DNA of 15,413 bases from Deltaproteobacteria bacterium (GTDB lineage: Bacteria; Desulfobacterota; DSM-4660; Desulfatiglandales; B25-G16): positions 1 to 15,413 of the forward strand of contig JAGYMO010000308.1 in assembly GCA_018400255.1 (NCBI GenBank), in the 5' to 3' direction. This document shows positions 1-6,676 of this stretch, in pieces; position 1 is the first letter of the stretch; each line of letters starts with the position of its first letter. Below the pieces are notes generated by a model that worked only from the letters and a program-made list of their open reading frames with translations, had not been told where the DNA came from and made no database searches. Made by a program: the position numbers and the translations under genes.

Positions 1-59
1 AAAAACTTAAAAATACGCCTCTTAAAAAACCTCTTTTATTATTTTAGAGTCAAGCAATT

Positions 60-1322
60 ATGAAAGACGTTCTGACTTTTATTATGGCTGGCGGCAGGGG
101 AGAACGATTGATGCCATTGACTCAGGATAGGGCAAAGCCGGCCGTTCCATTCGGTGGAATTTATAGAATTATTGACTTAGTGCTTAGTAATTGTATAAAT
201 TCAGAGCTCTATAAAATAATAGTTCTACCCCAATACAAATCCCAATCACTAACAGACCATTTAGAAAATGGCTGGAATATATTTAATCAAAAATTAGGAC
301 ATTTTTTAAAGGTTGTGCCACCACAGCAAAGGATTAGCGGAGACTGGTACCAGGGAACTGCAGATTCTATTCGCCAAAATATCTACCTTATTGAACAATC
401 TATGGCCCACTATATCTTAATTTTATCCGGGGACCATATTTACAAAATGGATTATGGCCGTTTTTTACGGTATCACATAGATAGAAATGCAGATGTCACA
501 GTAGGACTGATAGAACAAGGGCGAGATATGGCACATCATTTTGGTGTTGCTGAGGTTGATGAGGATTACCGAATCCATGGATTTCAAGAAAAACCGACTA
601 AAAACCCTAAAACAATTCCAGGCAGCCCTAACAAGGTATTGGTATCCATGGGTATATATATATTTAAAACAGACCTGCTCTTGGATCTCTTACGATTAAC
701 CGATAAAAATGATTTTGGGAAAGACTTAATTCCCTATTTGATACATAAATCTGATATGTATGCCTACCCGTTTAAGAAGGAAAATGTGATTGAAGATTAT
801 GAATATACTATCCATGGAGATAGGGAAAAAGAGATAGGAAATGCCAAAGACTCTTCATATTGGAGGGATATTGGTACATTAGATGCTTATTGGAATGCTA
901 ATATGGATTTAACCGGCCTTAACCCGCCGTTCAATCTTTATGGTAAAATTTGGCCTATTAATACATATCAATTACCGGCTCCACCTGCAAAATTTAACTA
1001 CAGTAGTGAAAGAGGTGAAGATATCAGAGTAGGTAAGGCCCTTGATTCCATAGTGGCCCCTGGGTCGGTTATTAGCGGAGTTGTAAGGAACTCAGTCATT
1101 TCTTATTATGATGTTATACGCAGCTGGGCTCAGGTTGAGGAATCAGTAATCATGGATTATGTTGTGGTAGGTCGATATTGCAAAATAAAAAAGGCCATCA
1201 TTGATAAGCATAACATCGTTCCTCCCAAAACCGAGATTGGCTATAATCCCACTGAAGACAAAAAAAAATTTACAATAACGCCTCGAGGTATTGTGGTTGT
1301 GCCAAAGGGATTTTTTAAATAA
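60..1322 (+). CDS. glgC: Glucose-1-phosphate adenylyltransferase (ADP-glucose pyrophosphorylase)
   Basis: Makes ADP-glucose and pyrophosphate from ATP and glucose-1-phosphate, the committed step of bacterial glycogen synthesis, in the cytosol. The 420-residue length is close to the E. coli enzyme (431). Visible: N-terminal nucleotide-binding loop AGGRGERL (10-17), RAKPAVPFGG (24-33), WYQGTADSIRQN (97-107), SGDHIY with the metal/catalytic Asp (D125), FQEKP with the glucose-1-phosphate lysine (K178), SMGIYIF (196-202), YWRDIGTLDAYW (267-278), then a C-terminal left-handed beta-helix region from about 295. Odd: the position of E. coli Lys39, which binds the activator fructose 1,6-bisphosphate, is Asp23 here, so allosteric control probably differs. 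The start at 60 has only a weak AGAG upstream. No other glycogen gene is in view; the left edge cuts off the promoter. Identification is very secure. Confidence 0.96.
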   Translation: MKDVLTFIMAGGRGERLMPLTQDRAKPAVPFGGIYRIIDLVLSNCINSELYKIIVLPQYKSQSLTDHLENGWNIFNQKLGHFLKVVPPQQRISGDWYQGTADSIRQNIYLIEQSMAHYILILSGDHIYKMDYGRFLRYHIDRNADVTVGLIEQGRDMAHHFGVAEVDEDYRIHGFQEKPTKNPKTIPGSPNKVLVSMGIYIFKTDLLLDLLRLTDKNDFGKDLIPYLIHKSDMYAYPFKKENVIEDYEYTIHGDREKEIGNAKDSSYWRDIGTLDAYWNANMDLTGLNPPFNLYGKIWPINTYQLPAPPAKFNYSSERGEDIRVGKALDSIVAPGSVISGVVRNSVISYYDVIRSWAQVEESVIMDYVVVGRYCKIKKAIIDKHNIVPPKTEIGYNPTEDKKKFTITPRGIVVVPKGFFK

Positions 1323-1326
1323 AACG

Positions 1327-1430
1327 AAGGAGTTAATTTAGCATGCCTTTGACGTCTAGCGCTTGAAGGCAATTTCCAAAGCTCTTACTAAAGTCAGGCT
1401 CCACCAAGCAGCTTTTTTAGTGCTTGGACG
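1327..1430. repeat. GC-richer intergenic block with hairpin between convergent glgC and larC; possible interspersed repeat
   Basis: This spacer is richer in G+C than its surroundings. It has an AAGGAG at 1327-1332 followed ten bases later by an ATG (1343) whose frame closes after seven codons. It also has a 6-bp inverted pair TGCCTT/AAGGCA around 1344-1371, and a 7-bp perfect hairpin CCAAGCA/TGCTTGG (1404-1410 with 1421-1427, 10-nt T-rich loop). No T-run follows the hairpin on either strand, so it is not a classical intrinsic terminator, though it sits where both converging transcripts should end. It could be a degenerate short mobile repeat or the start of a lost gene; one copy in one window cannot decide. 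Confidence 0.3.
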
Positions 1431-1439
1431 CGAATGAAC

Positions 1440-2621
1440 TCAATTTTCAAGCCTTTCTTTATATGAAAGGCTTGAAACCCATGCATAAACTTCTTTTAAA
1501 GCAAGCCCGTTTTCCCTTGCAATTTTTCTACATTCTTCATATTCCGGTACAAATTCCGGCTTTTTATCATCACCTATTATTTTTTTAACCTTTATATCTC
1601 CCCAGGGTGATTTAACAGCAATGATTTGCCTCTTTAATATCTTCCTTTCTATGTAATTAAAACGAATGCCTAAGGCAGTTGATTCTTTGAAAATAATTGT
1701 TGTAAGCAAATCCTTGTCCTCAGGTCTTGCAATAACTTCAATTTTTATGCCAGGCCTGTTTTTTTTCATCTGTATGTGTGTAAAATTCACGTCTATGGCG
1801 CCTGCATCAAATAATTTCTCCATCAAATAGGCCAATAATTCTGGGCTGATGTCATCAAGGTTTGACTCAAGTACTAACACAATCTCAAGGCCTTCATTAC
1901 CTTTATCATTACCGATAAGGACTCTCAAAAGGTTGGGTCTACTATCAAGGATTCTGTCGCCAACACCATAACCTATGCTTTGTATAAACATCGGAGGAAT
2001 GGGTCCAAAAGAGGAACACAAAGATGTTATTAGTGCAGCACCTGTTGGTGTTACAAGCTCAGCATTTTGATTCGTTTGATAGATTGGAATTTCCTTCAAG
2101 AATTCCATTGTCGCGGGTACGGGCACTGGAATTTTACCGTGAGCGCTGTCTATAATGCCGCTGCCTAAGGCGATTTTAGATGCTAGCATCTTCTCGATAT
2201 TGAGAAGATAAACACCAGCAACTGATGCCACAATGTCTATAATAGAGTCAACCGCACCGACCTCATGGAAGTGTATATCATTTGGCGAAACATTATGGAT
2301 CTTACCTTCAACTGCCGCCAGCCTTTTAAAGATGTGTATAGATTTTTCAATGATAGGAGGGGGAAGGTTGCTTTTATAGAGGAGAGTTGTTATATCTTTT
2401 AAATGCCGTGATTTATTATCGTTATTTTGAATGGAAACATTAAATTTGGTTCCGTGTATACTGTTTCTTTCCTCCTTCGTTGTCCATATTTTATATCCAT
2501 CTAGATTAAGTCCAGAAAGAATTTTTTGCAGTTCTTCAATTTTAAGTCCAGCGTCAACCAGGGAGCCTACAAACATGTCACCGCTTACCCCGGAAAAGCA
2601 ATCAAGATATGCTATTTTCAT
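1440..2621 (-). CDS. larC: Nickel-pincer cofactor biosynthesis protein LarC (CTP-dependent nickel insertase)
   Basis: LarC inserts nickel into the pyridinium dithiocarboxylic acid precursor to finish the nickel-pincer nucleotide cofactor of lactate racemase and related LarA-family racemases/epimerases. The 393 residues give the usual full length in one uninterrupted frame, unlike Lactobacillus plantarum larC, which is split and needs a frameshift. Visible: the family N-terminus AYLDCFSGVSGDMFVG (4-19), HFHEVGAVDSI (117-127), a VTPTGAAL segment near 190-197, ESNLDDISPE near 252-261, and MKKNRPG followed by TALGIRF near the C-terminus. A purine-rich GGGAAGG sits just before the ATG. It follows dksA after 15 nt and is the last gene of the minus-strand cluster. 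LarA, LarB and LarE are not in the window, so the client enzyme is unknown. The family call is secure; being co-transcribed with the upstream genes is inference. Confidence 0.93.
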   Translation of the reverse strand: MKIAYLDCFSGVSGDMFVGSLVDAGLKIEELQKILSGLNLDGYKIWTTKEERNSIHGTKFNVSIQNNDNKSRHLKDITTLLYKSNLPPPIIEKSIHIFKRLAAVEGKIHNVSPNDIHFHEVGAVDSIIDIVASVAGVYLLNIEKMLASKIALGSGIIDSAHGKIPVPVPATMEFLKEIPIYQTNQNAELVTPTGAALITSLCSSFGPIPPMFIQSIGYGVGDRILDSRPNLLRVLIGNDKGNEGLEIVLVLESNLDDISPELLAYLMEKLFDAGAIDVNFTHIQMKKNRPGIKIEVIARPEDKDLLTTIIFKESTALGIRFNYIERKILKRQIIAVKSPWGDIKVKKIIGDDKKPEFVPEYEECRKIARENGLALKEVYAWVSSLSYKERLEN

Positions 2622-2636
2622 GCCTTCCCTGAATTA

Positions 2637-2999
2637 TTAGGACCCAGTAGCCTTTTCCCTGGCTTCTTGTTTCTTTTTACATTCAATGCATAAAGTTGTA
2701 ACAGGTCTAGCTTTCAGCCTTTCTTTCGAGATATTTTTTCCACAGACTTCACAGATCCCGAAGGTATCATTATCGATTCTCTCAATGGCCTCCTTGATTT
2801 TTTCAATCAATTTTCTTTCTCTATCCCTGAGCCTTAAAAGAAAATTCCTGTCTGTCTCTAACGACGCCCTGTCTGTAGGATCGGGAAAGTTATCCTTTGT
2901 GTTTGTCATTCCACTTACAGTTTTTAGAGCCTCATCTATCAGTTCATCGAGCTGTTTTTGCAGTAAACTTTTAAAGTATTTTTTATCTTCATCGTTCAT
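2637..2999 (-). CDS. dksA: RNA polymerase-binding transcription factor DksA (C4 zinc-finger type)
   Basis: Binds in the secondary channel of RNA polymerase and, with ppGpp, shifts promoter choice during stress. At 120 residues it is shorter than E. coli DksA (151), mainly at the N-terminus. Visible: a two-helix coiled coil with the tip motif DPTDRA (40-45; Asp40, Asp43, Ala45 match E. coli D71, D74, A76), then a C4 zinc finger (Cys83, 86, 104, 107). The segment RDRERKLI...KI aligns without gaps to E. coli, so K98, R129 and K139, which form ppGpp site 2, correspond to K67, R98 and K108 here. An AAGGGAT ribosome site lies a few bases before the ATG. It sits 31 nt after dnaJ and 15 nt before larC. 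TraR/DksA-like paralogues are the alternative, but the conserved tip and ppGpp residues favour a true DksA. Confidence 0.93.
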   Translation of the reverse strand: MNDEDKKYFKSLLQKQLDELIDEALKTVSGMTNTKDNFPDPTDRASLETDRNFLLRLRDRERKLIEKIKEAIERIDNDTFGICEVCGKNISKERLKARPVTTLCIECKKKQEAREKATGS

Positions 3000-3030
3000 T
3001 TTTTATCCCTTAAACTAGGCTATGCAATCA

Positions 3031-4146
3031 CTAATTCCCTTTAATTTTTTCCCAAAACTCTCGTGTCTTAGAAGGTCTCTTCTGTTTTTCTATCTCCATG
3101 AATTCCATCAATAATTCCTTTTGTCTTTGACTTATCTTTTTTGGTATGCTTACCATTATTTGGATAAAAAGATCTCCGAAGCCTCTTCCTTTCCTTAAGT
3201 TCGGCATTCCTTTTCCTTTTACCCTGATAATGTCACCTGGCTGAGTTCCTTCAGGAATAGTTATATCTATTTTCCCATTATCACCAAGAACTGGAATTGA
3301 AACCTCAGAGCCTAAGATACCCTGTACAAAAGATATAGGAATCTGGCATTTTAAATCATCTTCCTCTCTTACAAAAAATTCATGCTCTTTAATAAATACT
3401 GCTACGTAAAGATCACCGGGCGGCCCTCCTTTTTCGCCAGGCTCTCCTTCTCCTTGTACCCTGAGTTGCATTCCATTGTCTATGCCCGCAGGAATTTTTA
3501 TCAAAACCTTTCTTTGGGCCTTTATCTTCCCAGTTCCCATGCATGCCTTGCATGGGTCAGTGATTATAGAGCCTGTTCCATTGCATGTAGAGCAGACTGT
3601 CCTTATTTGGAAAAATCCTTGGGAATGAAGAACTTCACCCCGGCCATGACAAGCAGGGCAAACAGCAGGCTCTCTTCCAGGCTTTATCCCCGTGCCCCCG
3701 CATTCATTACAAGTATCCCATCTTGTAAAGGCAATTTCTTCTTCCTTGCCGGTATATGCCTCCTCGAGGGTAATTTCTAAATTGTACCTTAAATCATTTC
3801 CTCTTTTTGCCCTTGTCCTTCTGGAACCTCGTCCGCCAAACCCAAAGAAGTCCTCAAATATATCACCAAAGGTGGAAAAAATATCTTCAAACCCGCTAAA
3901 ACCAGAAAATCCCGTTCCTTTAAGTCCATCATAACCATAAAGATCATATATTTTTCGTTTATCTTTGTCTCTAAGTATCTCATAGGCCTCTGCTGCCTCT
4001 TTAAACATTTCTTCGGCCTTTTGATCTCCCGGGTTTCTATCTGGATGGAACTTAAGTGCAAGTCTCCTGTAAGCCTTTTTTATCTCATCTTCATCTGTAT
4101 CTCTCGAGACACCTAGTATCTCGTAACAATCTCTTTTATTAGACAT
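3031..4146 (-). CDS. dnaJ: Chaperone protein DnaJ (type I Hsp40)
   Basis: Co-chaperone that hands unfolded clients to DnaK and stimulates its ATPase through the J domain. The 371 residues are the standard length. Visible in order: J domain 1-70 with the essential HPD (34-36); Gly/Phe-rich linker about 74-108 (repeated GFSGF, then GFGGRG); four CxxCxGxG zinc repeats beginning at Cys146, Cys163, Cys185 and Cys199; C-terminal substrate-binding domains to the end. All eight zinc cysteines are present. The start follows the rpoZ stop by two bases and has no convincing ribosome site of its own nearby, so its translation is probably coupled to rpoZ. No grpE or dnaK is in view. No CIRCE heat-shock operator is visible upstream of the operon. 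Confidence 0.97.
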   Translation of the reverse strand: MSNKRDCYEILGVSRDTDEDEIKKAYRRLALKFHPDRNPGDQKAEEMFKEAAEAYEILRDKDKRKIYDLYGYDGLKGTGFSGFSGFEDIFSTFGDIFEDFFGFGGRGSRRTRAKRGNDLRYNLEITLEEAYTGKEEEIAFTRWDTCNECGGTGIKPGREPAVCPACHGRGEVLHSQGFFQIRTVCSTCNGTGSIITDPCKACMGTGKIKAQRKVLIKIPAGIDNGMQLRVQGEGEPGEKGGPPGDLYVAVFIKEHEFFVREEDDLKCQIPISFVQGILGSEVSIPVLGDNGKIDITIPEGTQPGDIIRVKGKGMPNLRKGRGFGDLFIQIMVSIPKKISQRQKELLMEFMEIEKQKRPSKTREFWEKIKGN

Positions 4147-4148
4147 AA

Positions 4149-4442
4149 CTACAAATTTTTATCAAAGGTCCCTTCTTCTTCGTTTGTTTTTTCCATACCC
4201 TCTTCAATAAGGTTATTGTTTTCAATTAATAGGTCTTGGCCCTGAATATTGCTGTCTTTTTTAGCTGGGGTAATTTTTTTTGCAGCAATTTCTCTTAAGG
4301 CAAGGACTACCTCCTCATTTGAGTCAGAAACAAGGGGTTCCTCCCCCTTTCTAAATTGAACGATTCTCTTTGTGACTAGATTTACAAGGCTGTATTTATT
4401 ATAACCAAGAATTAAACAATCTTCTATTGTAACACGAGCCAT
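4149..4442 (-). CDS. rpoZ: DNA-directed RNA polymerase omega subunit
   Basis: Small RNA polymerase subunit that supports beta-prime folding and forms part of ppGpp site 1. I choose the ATG at 4442 (97 residues) over the in-frame ATG at 4454. The four extra codons of the longer version contain a GGAG (4449-4452) placed exactly six bases before the 4442 ATG, so they are better read as the ribosome-binding site. This start gives the N-terminus MARVT, whose first residues contact ppGpp in E. coli. The omega core follows (residues 5-56), including LVTKRI and VVLALREIAAKKI. The tail from about 60 is acidic and probably disordered. It leads the cluster rpoZ-dnaJ-dksA-larC. Identification rests on the N-terminal motif and the ALREIA helix; the protein is short but typical. 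Confidence 0.9.
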   Translation of the reverse strand: MARVTIEDCLILGYNKYSLVNLVTKRIVQFRKGEEPLVSDSNEEVVLALREIAAKKITPAKKDSNIQGQDLLIENNNLIEEGMEKTNEEEGTFDKNL

Positions 4443-4483
4443 AAAAAACTCCATATAAAAAAGTTAATGCATCAACAATTTAG

Positions 4484-4497
4484 GTTCTTAAAAGAAC
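4484..4497. promoter_or_regulatory. Inverted repeat GTTCTT-AA-AAGAAC upstream of rpoZ
   Basis: A perfect 6-bp inverted repeat with a 2-bp centre lies 42-55 bases upstream of the rpoZ start codon. It could be an operator or a small hairpin in the 5' leader. It does not match CIRCE, LexA or Fur boxes that I know. In such AT-rich DNA a repeat of this size can arise by chance. Confidence 0.25.
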
Positions 4498-4578
4498 ATC
4501 GTTATAGCAACGCTTTTTTTATTATGATTTTTAGCTTAAATATGATGTCTCTTTTTACCCTAGATTATAAAATTTATT

Positions 4579-4607
4579 AGTATAGTATTTAAAATTATAA
4601 AGGTAAA
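4579..4607 (-). promoter_or_regulatory. Candidate sigma-70 promoter for rpoZ-dnaJ-dksA-larC
   Basis: On the minus strand TTTACC (4602-4607) and TATACT (4579-4584) are separated by exactly 17 bp, matching the -35 and -10 consensus at four and five of six bases. Transcription would start near 4572 and leave a leader of roughly 130 nt before rpoZ. The region is so AT-rich that chance matches are expected, so this is the best candidate rather than a firm call. Confidence 0.35.
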
Positions 4608-4647
4608 GGTTTTTTTAAGCATTATTTTATAAATGTCTACCTATTAC

Positions 4648-4666
4648 TATCTTATCAAGTAAGATA
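4648..4666. repeat. AT-only hairpin TATCTTA-TCAAG-TAAGATA
   Basis: Seven perfect base pairs around a five-base loop, followed by a run of A on the plus strand, which is a T-run (preceding the stem) on the minus strand. The stem has one G-C pair, so it would be a weak terminator at best. Its role is unknown; it may simply reflect base composition. Confidence 0.3.
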
Positions 4667-4972
4667 AAAAAACAACTGCCATTGTTATTAGTAAGGACAG
4701 ATAATTTTTTCATAAAAACTATATGCGTAAGAAATGAGGCACATTCACGTAATATGTTAATTTATAGTCATTCACAACAATCCTTGCAACAGATCGATAT
4801 CGTAAATAAAATATTTTAGATTACTCACCTAAAAAAATCTCCTAAACAATAAGATAATTTAAAAAATAATTTTTTCAACACCTAATCCACTCGCTAACCT
4901 TAAATCTTATAATCATTTAAACGCGGAATAGCTAGGTGGGCAAAATAGGGAATGTTTTATGTTGTCACTATT

Positions 4973-5001
4973 TTGACTTATAACAAGAATTTTTTTACAT
5001 T
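4973..5001 (+). promoter_or_regulatory. Candidate sigma-70 promoter for comM-PBP1A
   Basis: TTGACT (4973-4978) and TACATT (4996-5001) are 17 bp apart, five and four matches to consensus. Start of transcription would be near 5008, giving a leader of about 140 nt. A second, weaker pair, TTTACG (5023-5028) and TATAAA (5047-5052, 18-bp spacer), lies just downstream. The 7-bp inverted sequences GGAATGT (4939-4945) and ACATTCC (5013-5019) flank the first promoter. Confidence 0.4.
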
Positions 5002-5149
5002 AGGAAATAAAGACATTCCTTATTTACGAAAAATAGTCTATATATTTATAAAATGTTTTTTTAAACCTTAAATGGTTCAAATTTGGTTATATTTGTCATT
5101 TTTTTCTAACCAACCATTTTTCATTAAATTTTTTAAAATCACATTAAAT

Positions 5150-6676
5150 ATGCTTGCTAATATCTTTAGTTGTGCCTTAGTCGGGATAGACGCATATGTT
5201 GTTGATGTTGAGGTGGATATATCCAGAGGACTTCCTACTTTTTCTACTGTAGGCCTGGCGGAAGGGGCCGTGAAGGAAAGCAAGGAAAGGGTTAAGGCTG
5301 CTTTAAAAAATTCTGGCTATGATTTCCCGGCACAAAAAATTACCGTTAACCTTGCGCCTGCAGATATAAAAAAAGAAGGCAGTGGCTATGATTTACCTAT
5401 AGCCATCGGTATCCTCACCGCGACTAAGCTAATAAATAATCCAAAATTGATAGATCACCTGATCATTGGAGAGCTATCCCTTGATGGAAGTATACGGCCG
5501 ATAAAGGGTGCTCTTTCTATGGCAATAACGGCAAAAGCCATTGGCTTAAAAGGTATGTACCTACCATCTATTAATGCTAGCGAAGCAGGTGTAGTGGATG
5601 GTATAAATATCTATCCTGTAGATACTCTATCTCAATTAGTTCAGATCCTGAATGGATTTGAAGAGGTGATGCCTGTTAAAGTCGAAACAGGCGTAGAGCA
5701 TACAAGGCCGGAATATGATACTGATTTTAATGATGTATGCGGGCAGGAGAATGTAAAAAGGGCATTAGAGATAGCTGCGGCAGGAGGACATAATATTTTG
5801 ATGATAGGGCCTCCAGGTGCCGGAAAGACTATGCTTGCGCAACGACTTTCTACTATATTGCCGGACCTGACTTTTAATGAGTCATTGGAAACCTCACAAA
5901 TCTACTCTGCAATGGGGCTTATGCCGAGAAATCAAGGTATTATAACGGCTAGGCCTTTTAGGGCGCCTCACCATACAATATCTGATGCTGGTTTGATAGG
6001 TGGTGGTAAAACGCCAAAACCAGGAGAGGTTAGCCTTGCCCACAACGGGATCCTTTTTCTGGATGAAATGCCGGAGTTTAAAAAGAATGTGCTCGAGGTT
6101 CTTAGACAGCCACTTGAAAATGGCTATGTTACGATTTCAAGGGCGAGCTCCACAGTGACATATCCTGCCGGATTCATTTTAGTTGGCGCTATGAATCCAT
6201 GTCCATGTGGATTTTTTGGAGATCCGAGGCATGAATGTACTTGTTCCTATAGGGAGATTATACGATATAGGTCAAGGATTTCAGGTCCGCTGCTGGATAG
6301 GATTGATATACATATAGATGTTCCTTCTGTACCCTTTAAGGATTTAACAGGTGTTGGCGAGGGAAGGTCTTCTGCTGAGATACGTGATGATATTATAGCT
6401 GCAAGGAATATTCAGGAAGAAAGATTTCACAGGACAAAAATACATACAAATTCGATGATGAATACCAGACAGATAAAAAAATTTTGTAATATAGACGATA
6501 ATTCAAAATCCTTACTCGAAATGGCCATGGAAAAGTTTGGCTTTAGCGCAAGAGCTCTCTCGCGCATTCTAAAGGTATCGCGAACTATAGCGGATATTGA
6601 AGGAAGCACAAATATTGAAGCCACCCATGTGGCAGAGGCGATACAATATAGGTCTTTTGATAGAAAATTAGTCTGA
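5150..6676 (+). CDS. comM: ComM/YifB-family AAA+ ATPase (Mg-chelatase-like)
   Basis: In Vibrio and Acinetobacter ComM is a hexameric helicase that promotes branch migration during natural transformation; in many non-competent bacteria its job is unclear. The ATG at 5150 gives 508 residues, the family's usual length. The frame runs upstream to an ATG at 5072, but those 26 Phe-rich residues are not part of the family and neither start has a good ribosome site. Visible: Lon-protease-like (S5-fold) N-terminal domain 1-170 with APADIKKEGSGYDLP (69-83); Walker A GPPGAGKT (220-227); Walker B ILFLDE (301-306); the family's cysteine pairs in NPCPCG and ECTC (Cys351, 353, 363, 365); GPLLDRIDIHI with the arginine finger region (379-389); Mg-chelatase C-terminal domain about 430-508 ending near AEAIQYR. 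Its TGA stop overlaps the next gene's ATG by one base. Competence genes are not in view, so a role in transformation is inference. Confidence 0.93.
   Translation: MLANIFSCALVGIDAYVVDVEVDISRGLPTFSTVGLAEGAVKESKERVKAALKNSGYDFPAQKITVNLAPADIKKEGSGYDLPIAIGILTATKLINNPKLIDHLIIGELSLDGSIRPIKGALSMAITAKAIGLKGMYLPSINASEAGVVDGINIYPVDTLSQLVQILNGFEEVMPVKVETGVEHTRPEYDTDFNDVCGQENVKRALEIAAAGGHNILMIGPPGAGKTMLAQRLSTILPDLTFNESLETSQIYSAMGLMPRNQGIITARPFRAPHHTISDAGLIGGGKTPKPGEVSLAHNGILFLDEMPEFKKNVLEVLRQPLENGYVTISRASSTVTYPAGFILVGAMNPCPCGFFGDPRHECTCSYREIIRYRSRISGPLLDRIDIHIDVPSVPFKDLTGVGEGRSSAEIRDDIIAARNIQEERFHRTKIHTNSMMNTRQIKKFCNIDDNSKSLLEMAMEKFGFSARALSRILKVSRTIADIEGSTNIEATHVAEAIQYRSFDRKLV

Larger units (their letters stand above)
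4443..5149. other. AT-rich divergent intergenic region between rpoZ and comM
   Basis: About 700 bases without a recognisable gene on either strand; a hand count over 4501-5040 gives about 25% G+C. It separates two divergent operons and holds candidate promoters for each. Besides those, it contains an AT-only hairpin at 4648-4666, poly-T and poly-A tracts, and a short GC-richer island at 4921-4940. I see no tRNA, riboswitch core, CRISPR repeat or DnaA-box cluster. A small RNA cannot be excluded. Confidence 0.6.

Noticed and set aside
2686..3934. Open frames antisense to dksA and dnaJ
   Set aside because: They are fully opposite well-conserved genes, with Ser/Leu/Phe-rich translations and no ribosome sites, as expected of reverse-strand shadows.
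4927..4942. MraZ-like operator (TGGG-type boxes five bases apart)
   Set aside because: Only TGGGC and an imperfect AGGGA are present; MraZ sites need about three good boxes, and no mraZ or division cluster is nearby.
5072..5149. N-terminal extension of comM by 26 residues from an upstream ATG
   Set aside because: The family begins at the MLANIFSCAL motif; the extra residues are Phe-rich, encoded by AT-rich DNA, lie over the expected leader and have no ribosome site.
4443..5149. Replication origin
   Set aside because: The region is AT-rich, but I find no cluster of DnaA boxes (TTATNCACA) and no dnaA, dnaN or gidA neighbour.
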